8,479 nucleotides of DNA from Ardenticatenia bacterium (GTDB lineage Bacteria; Chloroflexota; Anaerolineae; Aggregatilineales; Aggregatilineaceae), in the NCBI GenBank assembly GCA_026984385.1, contig JALSSH010000489.1, positions 1-8,479 of the forward strand. The letters are read 5' to 3'. Below the pieces are notes generated by a model that saw only the letters and a program-made list of their open reading frames with translations, had not been told where the DNA came from and searched no databases. Each line of letters begins with the position of its first letter. The stretch's first letter is position 1. Positions 1 through 5,366 of this stretch are shown in pieces. The translations under genes were made by a program, and so were the position numbers.

Positions 1-141
1 GTGACCGACGACTTGATCGCAGTGGCTGATGACAATCCGGAGATGCCGCGTGCGCAGCGTTTGTTGGGCGATGCGTATATGCGGCACGGAATGCTCAGCG
101 AGGCGTTGGAGGCGTATCGTCGGGCGCTTGCGCAACTCTGA
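1..141 (+). CDS. TPR-repeat protein, C-terminal fragment (5' end outside window)
   Basis: Frame 1 is open from the first base to a TGA at 139-141 and gives 46 residues. The segment with RLLGDAYMRHG followed by LSEALEAYRRALAQL matches the tetratricopeptide pattern: small residues at the A/G positions of helix A, then an ALEAYRRAL-type helix B. This supports the last repeat of a TPR protein that ends immediately after its final helix. TPR repeats are protein-protein interaction scaffolds, and the partner cannot be told from this piece. The GTG at position 1 is unlikely to be the true start, because no upstream sequence is visible and half a repeat would be missing. The next gene, ndk, follows after about 120 bases with its own likely promoter, so the two need not share a transcript. 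Confidence 0.7.
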   Translation: MTDDLIAVADDNPEMPRAQRLLGDAYMRHGMLSEALEAYRRALAQL

Positions 142-177
142 GCGCACCTGCCAAAGACAAGGGTGGGGCAAAATAAG

Positions 178-207
178 CCGACATATCGGGCTGGGTTGAG
201 GTACAAT
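178..207 (+). promoter_or_regulatory. Candidate sigma-70-type promoter for ndk
   Basis: A TACAAT at 202-207 matches the -10 consensus at five of six positions. An 18-base spacer separates it from CCGACA at 178-183, a weak -35 that matches only the last four positions. Predicted transcription start is near 214, giving a leader of about 47 bases before ndk. It is placed by eye and the -35 is poor, so confidence is moderate. Confidence 0.4.
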
Positions 208-260
208 CCGGCCCGTTTGTTACGTCTTGTCATTTCACACGATAGCTTGTAGGAGGACTC

Positions 261-710
261 GTGGAACGCACATTGATCATCGTTAAACCGGACGCTGTGC
301 AACGCGGACTGATCGGCGAGATTGTCGCGCGCTTTGAACGACGCGGCTTGCGCATCGTAGGTATGAAGTTTATGCAGATCGACCGCCAACTCGCCAGCCG
401 TCACTATGCTGAGCACGAGGGTAAAGGTTTTTACGAATCGCTGCTGGCCTATATTACGTCCGCGCCCTCGGTGGTGATGGTGTTGGAAGCGCCGAACGCG
501 ATTGAGTTGGCGCGCAGAACCATCGGGGCGACTAAGCCGATAGACTCCCCTCCCGGATCTATTCGCGGCGACTTGGGCGTTGAGGTGGGGCGCAACCTGG
601 TTCACGGCTCGGATAGTGCCGAAAGCGCCGCGCGCGAGATTGATTTGTTCTTTGCGCCCGAGGAGTTGGTGAACTGGTCGCGTGACGTGGACCGTTGGGT
701 TTTCGAATAG
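261..710 (+). CDS. ndk: Nucleoside diphosphate kinase
   Basis: The 149-residue product is full length for bacterial NDK, which transfers the gamma-phosphate of ATP to NDPs and dNDPs through a phosphohistidine and balances cytosolic nucleotide pools. The N-terminus MERTLIIVKPDAVQRG is the family's first strand and helix. NLVHGSDS carries the active-site histidine at residue 115, and the PGSIRGDLG loop (98-106) is the conserved segment before it. The KPIDSPPG stretch replaces the common TDPAEAAPG. Translation starts at GTG 261, preceded by AGGAGG at 251-256, four bases away. This is slightly close, but the protein alignment leaves no better start. The gene appears monocistronic, between a TPR gene and the convergent rsfS. 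Identification is very secure. Confidence 0.97.
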   Translation: MERTLIIVKPDAVQRGLIGEIVARFERRGLRIVGMKFMQIDRQLASRHYAEHEGKGFYESLLAYITSAPSVVMVLEAPNAIELARRTIGATKPIDSPPGSIRGDLGVEVGRNLVHGSDSAESAAREIDLFFAPEELVNWSRDVDRWVFE

Positions 711-711
711 A

Positions 712-737
712 GCGGGAACACGGCAACATGTTCCCGC
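712..737. terminator. Stem-loop after ndk (9 bp), candidate terminator or 3' processing structure
   Basis: GCGGGAACA at 712-720 is the exact reverse complement of 729-737, with an 8-base loop. It begins two bases after the ndk stop codon. No T-run follows on either strand, so it is not a textbook intrinsic terminator. The TTCCCGC arm can alternatively pair with GCGGGAA at 762-768. Confidence 0.4.
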
Positions 738-768
738 GCCGCGTCTTGATGGCGCGGACGTGCGGGAA

Positions 769-805
769 ACTATGCGCGAGACGGGCTTCTAGTCTCGCGC
801 ATAGT
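769..805. terminator. Strong 14-bp stem-loop between convergent ndk and rsfS, likely bidirectional terminator
   Basis: Positions 769-782 (beginning ACTATGCGCGAG) are perfectly complementary to 792-805, leaving a 9-base loop. The position, between the 3' ends of two convergent genes, is where a shared terminator is expected. The T-content after the stem is low on both strands (GGTTTGG on +, TTTCCCGC on minus). It may therefore act by stalling or as a 3'-end stabiliser rather than as a classical rho-independent terminator. Confidence 0.55.
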
Positions 806-825
806 GGTTTGGCAGAAAAACCGCG

Positions 826-1179
826 CTATTGAATTCGCACCAACACCGGCGCTTCTTTCCACAAACCTTCCAGGTCGTAGTAAGCGCGTTTTTCCGGCAA
901 AAAACCGTGCACCACCACGTCCCCATAGTCCATCAACACCCACCCGTGCGCGGCTGTGCCTTCTACGTGCCAGGGGTGGAGCTGGAAGCGCTTTTTAGTC
1001 TCTTGGCCGATGTGTTCCACAATGGCTTTAAGTTGACGGTCGCTGCTGGCGCTGATGATCACAAAGAAGTCCGTGATCGGCGACACCTGGCGCATGTCCA
1101 TCAAGACGATGGACTCCCCTTTTTTGTCCGAAGCTAGGTCGGCGATCAATCTGGCGAGTTCTAGAGATTCCAGTGACAT
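826..1179 (-). CDS. rsfS: Ribosomal silencing factor RsfS (YbeB/Iojap family)
   Basis: This 117-residue protein has the full RsfS layout: an N-terminal helix ending in DKKGESIVLMDM, the TDFFVIISASSDRQLKAI core, and the C-terminal YGDVVVHGFLPEKRAYYDLEGLW segment that is the family hallmark. RsfS binds ribosomal protein L14 on the large subunit and blocks joining of the subunits when nutrients are scarce. An AGGAGGG at 1181-1187 precedes the ATG by only one base (1180), unusually tight. A CTG at codon 3 would sit at normal spacing, but I keep the ATG. It lies downstream of thpR on the same strand with an 80-base gap rather than next to nadD, its common partner elsewhere. It converges on ndk. 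Confidence 0.95.
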   Translation of the reverse strand: MSLESLELARLIADLASDKKGESIVLMDMRQVSPITDFFVIISASSDRQLKAIVEHIGQETKKRFQLHPWHVEGTAAHGWVLMDYGDVVVHGFLPEKRAYYDLEGLWKEAPVLVRIQ

Positions 1180-1232
1180 ACCCTCCTATGCTCTACACGC
1201 TGAAGTTTTCCGGCCCGTGCCGGTGTGATTTC

Positions 1233-1238
1233 ATTTTA
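1233..1238 (-). promoter_or_regulatory. Possible -10 element upstream of rsfS
   Basis: TAAAAT is read on the minus strand at 1238-1233 in the 80-base thpR-rsfS gap, five of six matches to the -10 consensus. No convincing -35 lies at the right distance; the site overlaps the end of thpR. It could give rsfS its own start, but co-transcription with thpR is equally possible. Confidence 0.2.
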
Positions 1239-1259
1239 GCACGGTTTGGCGAGCAGAGC

Positions 1260-1847
1260 CTAGCGCGCTTGCAGCGGTGCGTGAAAAAGCGGCGTGTACA
1301 CCGCTCCACTCGGCTTAAGTTGGCTGCGGACCAGCGTTACTTCGCGCACGGTCCACGTTTCGCGCTGTTGCAACGCACTTTCGGCGATCAGCGTGCCCAG
1401 CGCCTGCACGTCAGAGCGGCGAGCGTCTCGGCGCACGCGCCCGAGCGTCAGGTGAGGGTGGAAGGGACGCGCTTCGGTCGGGTAGCCCAACGGGGCGATC
1501 TGGGCTTCTACCGCGTCGCGCAACCGTTGCAGCGCTTCCGGATTTTCGTGCACGCCTACCCACGCTACGCGCGGACGACGCGGGTTCGGGAAGCAGCCCA
1601 TGCCTCCGGCGGCTAGTTGAAAGGGCGCGTGACCGCGCACGGCCTGCGCCAGCGCCTCTTGGAGCGCTTCTTGCTGGCGCACGGGCACGTCGCCCAAAAA
1701 TTTGAGCGTCAAATGGATGCCCTGCGGCGCGACCCAGCGCACGGTACGCGGCGGCACACGCTCGCGCAACCAGTCTTGGATCGCGCTGATGTGGTCGAGG
1801 ATGTGCGGAGGGAGTTCGATAGCGATAAACAAGCGCCAATTTTCCAT
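1260..1847 (-). CDS. thpR: RNA 2',3'-cyclic phosphodiesterase (2'-5' RNA ligase family)
   Basis: The 195-residue product belongs to the 2H phosphoesterase superfamily. Both catalytic HxTx motifs are present, each as HLTL, at residues 45-48 (in HLTLKFLG) and 132-135 (in HLTLGRVR), at the spacing usual for ThpR/LigT. RLFIAIELP at the N-terminus is the typical first strand. Family members hydrolyse 2',3'-cyclic phosphate RNA ends to 2'-phosphates and can join tRNA halves through 2'-5' links in vitro; the physiological role is poorly defined. The ATG at 1847 has no obvious Shine-Dalgarno sequence (upstream reads GAGAAAATACAGC), so translation may be weak or leader-dependent. It is the first gene of a probable thpR-rsfS unit. 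The family call is secure; the exact in vivo substrate is unknown. Confidence 0.93.
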   Translation of the reverse strand: MENWRLFIAIELPPHILDHISAIQDWLRERVPPRTVRWVAPQGIHLTLKFLGDVPVRQQEALQEALAQAVRGHAPFQLAAGGMGCFPNPRRPRVAWVGVHENPEALQRLRDAVEAQIAPLGYPTEARPFHPHLTLGRVRRDARRSDVQALGTLIAESALQQRETWTVREVTLVRSQLKPSGAVYTPLFHAPLQAR

Positions 1848-1889
1848 GCTGTATTTTCTCTGTGCGTATGTATTTTCTTTCTGCGGCTA

Positions 1890-1919
1890 AGTATAGCGCG
1901 GGTGGGGGAAGTTTGTAAC
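1890..1919 (-). promoter_or_regulatory. Candidate promoter for thpR(-rsfS)
   Basis: On the minus strand, TATACT (1895-1890, five of six -10 matches) lies 18 bases after GTTACA (1919-1914, four of six -35 matches). The predicted start is near 1883, giving a leader of about 36 bases before the thpR ATG. Position and quality are reasonable for a housekeeping promoter. Confidence 0.45.
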
Positions 1920-1942
1920 ATGTGTCGGTTCGCTCGTTTGTG

Positions 1943-1976
1943 GCCGTCGCGCGCCCACGACGGCGGGCGTTTCTTT
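1943..1976. other. GC-rich stem-loop in the thpR / 2119-gene divergent spacer
   Basis: GCCGTCG at 1943-1949 pairs exactly with CGACGGC at 1958-1964 (8-base loop). Alternatively, CGCCC at 1952-1956 pairs with GGGCG at 1965-1969, directly followed on + by TTTCTTT (1970-1976), which looks like a small intrinsic terminator. No + strand gene lies upstream for it to serve. The rest of the 271-base spacer (1848-2118) holds only the candidate promoters. Confidence 0.3.
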
Positions 1977-2031
1977 GCGGTGAGCAACCCCGTCCGTCCG
2001 AGTTTCACGGGATCGGGACCAGGGGCGTGCC

Positions 2032-2061
2032 TTGACAGCGCCCCGCTTTGTGCAGTAAGGT
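2032..2061 (+). promoter_or_regulatory. Candidate promoter for the 2119-4635 gene cluster
   Basis: A perfect -35 hexamer, TTGACA, lies at 2032-2037. The best -10 at suitable distance is TAAGGT (2056-2061, 18-base spacer), which matches at only three of six positions. With such a weak -10 the promoter might need an activator, or the -35 match may be chance. Predicted start is near 2068, about 50 bases before the first gene. Confidence 0.35.
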
Positions 2062-2118
2062 TGCTCGCAGCGCCGAACGTCAGGGCGTGTTCAACGACAG
2101 CAACGGAGTAAACGCAAA

Positions 2119-2538
2119 ATGAGCCGTGTGGTCAACCCGAACAGTACCGGCAAAGAGCGCAATCAACTGATGCGCACTGCCGCCGAGTTGCTGCGTCGTC
2201 TGAGTCAGAAGAGCGCCGTAGACGACGAGGCTAAGGATATGGTGGCGATGCTGGTGTTTTGTTTGCGGGGCATCGAAGAAGGGATCGAAAAATCCGCCGA
2301 AGTGTGGGAAAAGCGAGACTATTGGATCAAAGCGGAACGCTTGCGCCAAAAATGGAGCTGGGCGGGAAACGCTGCCGCTACGCTGGAGCAGATTGTGCAA
2401 CAAGAAAAGTGGGAACAGCTTCCTCAGGCGATGGCGGCTTTGTTGCCGCATTTCTCTGAGATCAAGATTTTGCGCTTCACACGAGACCCCAGCACATGGC
2501 AAGGCGCATATCGCCGTCTCCGTGAGCAGTTGGGCTGA
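2119..2538 (+). CDS. Conserved-looking hypothetical protein, 139 residues, all-helical
   Basis: I do not recognise this protein. The sequence is soluble, strongly charged and predicted to be almost entirely alpha-helical. Successive amphipathic segments lie at about residues 12-31 (ERNQLMRTAAELLRRLSQ), 35-57 (DEAKDMVAMLVFCLRGIEEGIE) and 60-104 (tryptophan-containing), followed by a C-terminal helix near residue 126. There is no signal peptide, membrane segment or metal-binding cysteine pattern. The ATG at 2119 is preceded by GGAG at 2105-2108, ten bases away. The codon choice resembles that of the neighbours, so it is probably a real gene and not a shadow. It is first in a run of three closely spaced + strand genes, 41 bases before the CPBP protease, hinting at co-expression; no function can be assigned from this. 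Confidence 0.75.
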   Translation: MSRVVNPNSTGKERNQLMRTAAELLRRLSQKSAVDDEAKDMVAMLVFCLRGIEEGIEKSAEVWEKRDYWIKAERLRQKWSWAGNAAATLEQIVQQEKWEQLPQAMAALLPHFSEIKILRFTRDPSTWQGAYRRLREQLG

Positions 2539-2579
2539 CGGCGGCCTGCGTTGGTTGCGTATTTTGTAGGAGCGCGCTT

Positions 2580-3779
2580 GTGACCCCTGAAGAGTTTGCG
2601 TTTGTTTTCGGCGCGGTGTTGGCGCTGGCCGCCCTGATTTGGACGGCGGACTACGCCGATCGGCGGCAAGCGTCTTGGGCACGTTGGGTGGTGCGATTGA
2701 CGGTGTGGGGGGCGGCGTTGCTCTACGTGGTTCAAGGTGTAGACGCGCTTTTTGCCGCCTATGCCGAGCCGCCGAGCGCCGACGCTCCATCGGTGGTCGC
2801 TGCGCAAGTGGGTTTTGCGCTGTCTGTAGCGATTGCGGTTGCGGTTTTTGCCTTGACCTTTGCCGCCGTTCGTCGCCGTTTGGTACGCATTTTTCCACCC
2901 TTCTGTCCGGCAGCGGACATCCCCGACCCGCCCGTGCCGACCTCTCCCGCGCCACTCTTTCCGCAAGAAGGCACGCCGCTTTTTCCTCAACAGCTCAATT
3001 ACTACACAGATCGCACGGTGGTGATGCTGGGCGCAGCGGCAACTCCGCCTGTTTCGTCTGCTGTTCCCGTGCTCACTCCAACCGTGCGCGGCTTCAATCC
3101 CGCGTCCGAGTTGCACACTCTGGCGCTGATTTTGATTGTGTTGGCGTTGGGCGGGCAATTTATGAGCTTTGTGCTTGATAGCGGGCTGAGCGGTGTGGCG
3201 GAGGAGTTCAAAAGCAATGGCCTCAGCATCAGCGGTTTGCTCATTAACAGCTTGCCGCTGGTCGTGCTTCCTTTTGTGGGGGTGGGGCTGGGCACACGGC
3301 GCACCTGGCGGCAGGCGTTGCGGCGTTTGGGTTTAGGCCGCTTAGGGTGGAACGGTGTGCGGGTGGCGTTGGGCACGGCGTTCATTTTGCTGTTCTGGAT
3401 GGTGAGCGTGGGCATTTTGTGGCAATTGCTGACACCCCAAGACCTCTACGAGGAGCAAACCCAAGCTACCGATGCCCTGGCAAGGAGTGTTACCACGTTG
3501 GGGGTGGCCTTCACGCTGGCGGCGACGGCGGCAGTGGGCGAAGAGATCACGTTTCGCGGAGCGTTGCAACCCGTTTTCGGTTTTTGGCCGACGGCGCTTT
3601 GCTTCACGCTTTTTCATGCTCAATACGCTTTTACGCCCGCTTGGCTGCTGATCTTTGGGGTAGCTGTGGCGTTGGGGTGGGTGCGTCAACGTTACAACAC
3701 CACCACCGCCATCCTAACCCACTTTCTCTACAACTTTATTCAACTGCTGGCCGCTCTTTCTCTACCTGCGTTTTTCTGA
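2580..3779 (+). CDS. CPBP-family intramembrane glutamic endopeptidase
   Basis: The 399-residue membrane protein carries all CPBP (Abi/Rce1-like) motifs: GEEITFRG with the catalytic glutamates E321-E322 and R326, FTLFHAQ with H346, and HFLYNF with H381 and N385. These residues activate water inside the membrane for proteolysis; bacterial substrates are mostly unknown. By hydrophobicity there are about three helices at the N-terminus (roughly 5-22, 36-54, 75-97), a proline-rich non-membrane linker (about 105-175), then six or seven helices that include the catalytic core. The N-terminal block and linker make it longer than minimal CPBP proteins of about 200-300 residues. GTG 2580 is the start: AGGAG at 2568-2572 lies seven bases upstream. 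It is tightly linked to the downstream esterase (19 bases). The family is secure; the substrate is unknown. Confidence 0.92.
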   Translation: MTPEEFAFVFGAVLALAALIWTADYADRRQASWARWVVRLTVWGAALLYVVQGVDALFAAYAEPPSADAPSVVAAQVGFALSVAIAVAVFALTFAAVRRRLVRIFPPFCPAADIPDPPVPTSPAPLFPQEGTPLFPQQLNYYTDRTVVMLGAAATPPVSSAVPVLTPTVRGFNPASELHTLALILIVLALGGQFMSFVLDSGLSGVAEEFKSNGLSISGLLINSLPLVVLPFVGVGLGTRRTWRQALRRLGLGRLGWNGVRVALGTAFILLFWMVSVGILWQLLTPQDLYEEQTQATDALARSVTTLGVAFTLAATAAVGEEITFRGALQPVFGFWPTALCFTLFHAQYAFTPAWLLIFGVAVALGWVRQRYNTTTAILTHFLYNFIQLLAALSLPAFF

Positions 3780-3798
3780 CTGTGGGAGCGTCGTTGCC

Positions 3799-4635
3799 GT
3801 GTTGTTGCCCGAAGAAGCATTACGCGATTTCTCTTTGGAAAGCCAAGTTCTTGGGCGCGCGATGAGTGTGCGCTTGGTTTTGCCGCCCCGCTATAGGCCC
3901 GATCCCGCCGAACCCTATCCGGTGCTTTATTTTTTGCATCCCTGGGGGCTTAGTCCGCGTTACATCACGGACAAATTGCACATCCACGAACATCTTTGGC
4001 GAGGCGTGGAGCAGGGGGATTTGCCGCCGATGGTGATCGTGTTGCCCACCGGCCACAAGAGCTTTTACCTCAACGCCGCTGACCCGCCCGGACATGATTG
4101 GGCCGCGCTGTTGGACGCCAACGAGCGTTTTTTTGAAAACGCGCTGGAAGAATACGGGCGCTATGGCGACTATTTGCTGGGCGAGGTGATCCCTTACGTC
4201 GAGGAGCATTATCCTGTGCGCCGTGACCGCGCCGGACGCGCAATCGGCGGGATTTCAATGGGGGGCGCGGGCGCGGCTGTGCACGCATTCCGTGCGCCGG
4301 AGCATTTTGGCGCGCTGGGCATTCACAGTCCGGCGCTTTTCAGTGGCCCGCCGGAAAATGGCGGCCCACCCTGGATATTTGGTCTGGAGCGGGCAACTTT
4401 CGAGACGCGCGATCCGATCTCGCTGGCGCGCAACTTGTCGCCGCAAACTGCGCCGCGTGTCTTCTTGGATACGGGCGACCGCGACCCCATGCGCGCCGAG
4501 GTGGAGCAGCTGCACCGCGCCCTCACCGAACGCGGCGTCCCGCATGTTTACGAAGTGCTCGCCGGGGGGCACGACAAAACGTACTGGGAGCCGCGCATGC
4601 GCGACTATCTGGCGTTTTACGCCCGTGAATGGTGA
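3799..4635 (+). CDS. Esterase D-like alpha/beta hydrolase (putative esterase, PF00756 type)
   Basis: The 278-residue protein has the alpha/beta hydrolase plan of the esterase D / S-formylglutathione hydrolase-like family. YPVLYFLHPWG (40-50) is the strand leading to the oxyanion hole. GGISMGG holds the nucleophile S153 in GxSxG, FLDTGDRD supplies the probable acid D229, and GGHDKTYW supplies the catalytic H258. No signal peptide is seen, so it should act in the cytosol on an unknown carboxyl ester. GTG 3799 follows a GGGAG at 3784-3788 by ten bases. It is the last gene of the 2119-4635 cluster, 19 bases after the CPBP gene. The 3' end lies 8 bases from the convergent tdk with no clear terminator between. 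The fold and active site are clear; the substrate is not. Confidence 0.9.
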   Translation: MLLPEEALRDFSLESQVLGRAMSVRLVLPPRYRPDPAEPYPVLYFLHPWGLSPRYITDKLHIHEHLWRGVEQGDLPPMVIVLPTGHKSFYLNAADPPGHDWAALLDANERFFENALEEYGRYGDYLLGEVIPYVEEHYPVRRDRAGRAIGGISMGGAGAAVHAFRAPEHFGALGIHSPALFSGPPENGGPPWIFGLERATFETRDPISLARNLSPQTAPRVFLDTGDRDPMRAEVEQLHRALTERGVPHVYEVLAGGHDKTYWEPRMRDYLAFYAREW

Positions 4636-4643
4636 GTTCACGC

Positions 4644-5261
4644 TCAATCTAACGGCTCGGCGCGGGCTGTTTGCTGTTCTGTGTGTAGCGGGTGACCGGG
4701 CACTTCGTGGTGCTCACGGCAACGCGGCTCGTAGGCCTCTTTCGCGCCGATCCAGATCAGCGGGGCGTCATAATGGGCGGGCTTGCCATCTACTAAACGC
4801 TGCGAGCGGGTGGCTTCCTCGCCGCAGATGAGGCAAATGGCGTGCAGTTTTTGTACCTCGTCCGCACGGCAGAGCAAGGCGGGCATCGAGCCGAACGGCT
4901 CACCGCGAAAGTCCATATCCAGCCCTGCCACAATCACGCGCACCCCACGCGCGGCCAACACTTCAACCACGCGCTCGATCTCCGCATCGAAAAACTGCGC
5001 TTCGTCAATAGCGACAACGGTGGTTTCTGGGCGCACTTTTTCCAAAATTTCTTGGGCGTTTTTCACGGGTTTGGCGGCGTGGCCCTGCCCGTTGTGAGAT
5101 GTGACGCGCTGCATGATGTAGCGCGTGTCCAATTGTGGCTTGAAGACCTGCACTTTTTGTTTGGCAATGGCGGCACGGCGCACACGGCGGATCAGCTCCT
5201 CGGTTTTACCGCTGAACATCCCGCCGCAAATCACCTCAATCCGTCCGGAGTGGTGTCGCAT
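4644..5261 (-). CDS. tdk: Thymidine kinase (type II, zinc-binding)
   Basis: The 205-residue enzyme phosphorylates thymidine (and deoxyuridine) with ATP in the pyrimidine salvage pathway. Its P-loop is GGMFSGKT (13-20), AIDEAQFF gives the Walker B aspartate D86 and catalytic base E87, and GLDMDFRGEPF is the conserved segment after it. Zinc ligands are C143 and C146 (CLIC) plus C181 and H184 in CREHH, a permitted C-x-x-H version of the family signature. The C-terminal tail after residue 190 is polar and poorly conserved. The ATG at 5261 has a strong GGGAGGG (5267-5273) five bases upstream. It lies 105 bases after rpmE, with an intrinsic terminator in between and no obvious promoter. Expression may therefore rely on read-through from the ribosomal-protein operon. 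Confidence 0.96.
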   Translation of the reverse strand: MRHHSGRIEVICGGMFSGKTEELIRRVRRAAIAKQKVQVFKPQLDTRYIMQRVTSHNGQGHAAKPVKNAQEILEKVRPETTVVAIDEAQFFDAEIERVVEVLAARGVRVIVAGLDMDFRGEPFGSMPALLCRADEVQKLHAICLICGEEATRSQRLVDGKPAHYDAPLIWIGAKEAYEPRCREHHEVPGHPLHTEQQTARAEPLD

Positions 5262-5264
5262 AGT

Positions 5265-5278
5265 TTCCCTCCCTCAAA
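5265..5278. repeat. 14-base direct repeat, copy 1 (contains the tdk Shine-Dalgarno sequence)
   Basis: TTCCCTCCCTCAAA occurs at 5265-5278 and again, identically, at 5342-5355, 77 bases apart. On the minus strand both read TTTGAGGGAGGGAA. This copy is the ribosome-binding site of tdk. Confidence 0.8.
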
Positions 5279-5306
5279 AATGCGCATCACAGAGCAGACC
5301 CGATCG

Positions 5307-5340
5307 AAAAAAGAAAGGACAGGCCGTTTGTCGCCTGCCC
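5307..5340 (-). terminator. Rho-independent terminator after rpmE
   Basis: On the minus strand, GGGCAGGC (5340-5333) pairs with GCCTGTCC (5324-5317) through eight base pairs, one of them G-T, with an 8-base loop. The run TTTCTTTTTT (5316-5307) follows immediately. It begins 26 bases past the rpmE stop and closes the rplU-rpmA-rpmE transcript, upstream of tdk. Confidence 0.85.
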
Positions 5341-5341
5341 C

Positions 5342-5355
5342 TTCCCTCCCTCAAA
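5342..5355. repeat. 14-base direct repeat, copy 2 (orphan Shine-Dalgarno-like sequence)
   Basis: This is identical to 5265-5278. On the minus strand the GAGGGAGGG lies just after the rpmE stop codon and just before the terminator stem. No start codon follows at suitable distance, so it does not serve an evident gene. Confidence 0.8.
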
Positions 5356-5366
5356 CGGTGATCGTC

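Noticed and set aside
1210..1223. CCGGC/GCCGG hairpin in the thpR-rsfS gap as a terminator
   Set aside because: It is only five base pairs, and on the transcribed minus strand it is followed by an A-run, not a T-run.
829..1616. + strand open frames opposite rsfS and thpR
   Set aside because: They are histidine/arginine-rich antisense shadows of two securely identified genes.
1617..2111. 164-residue + strand open frame
   Set aside because: Its first half is antisense to thpR and the rest runs through the divergent spacer. The composition is not protein-like and no ribosome-binding site is seen.
2080..2955. Long open frame (291 residues) on the minus strand
   Set aside because: It lies antisense to the hypothetical and CPBP genes, is low-complexity and rich in Arg/Pro/Gln, and has no family motif. 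It is a shadow frame of GC-rich coding DNA.
2888..3110. Frameshift or gene fusion within the CPBP gene at the proline-rich linker
   Set aside because: The frame is continuous from a well-supported GTG, and the hydrophobic helices before the linker look genuine. Nothing indicates two separate genes.
4644..5261. Loss of a zinc ligand in thymidine kinase (CREHH instead of CRxC)
   Set aside because: The family signature allows either Cys or His at that position, so the site is complete.
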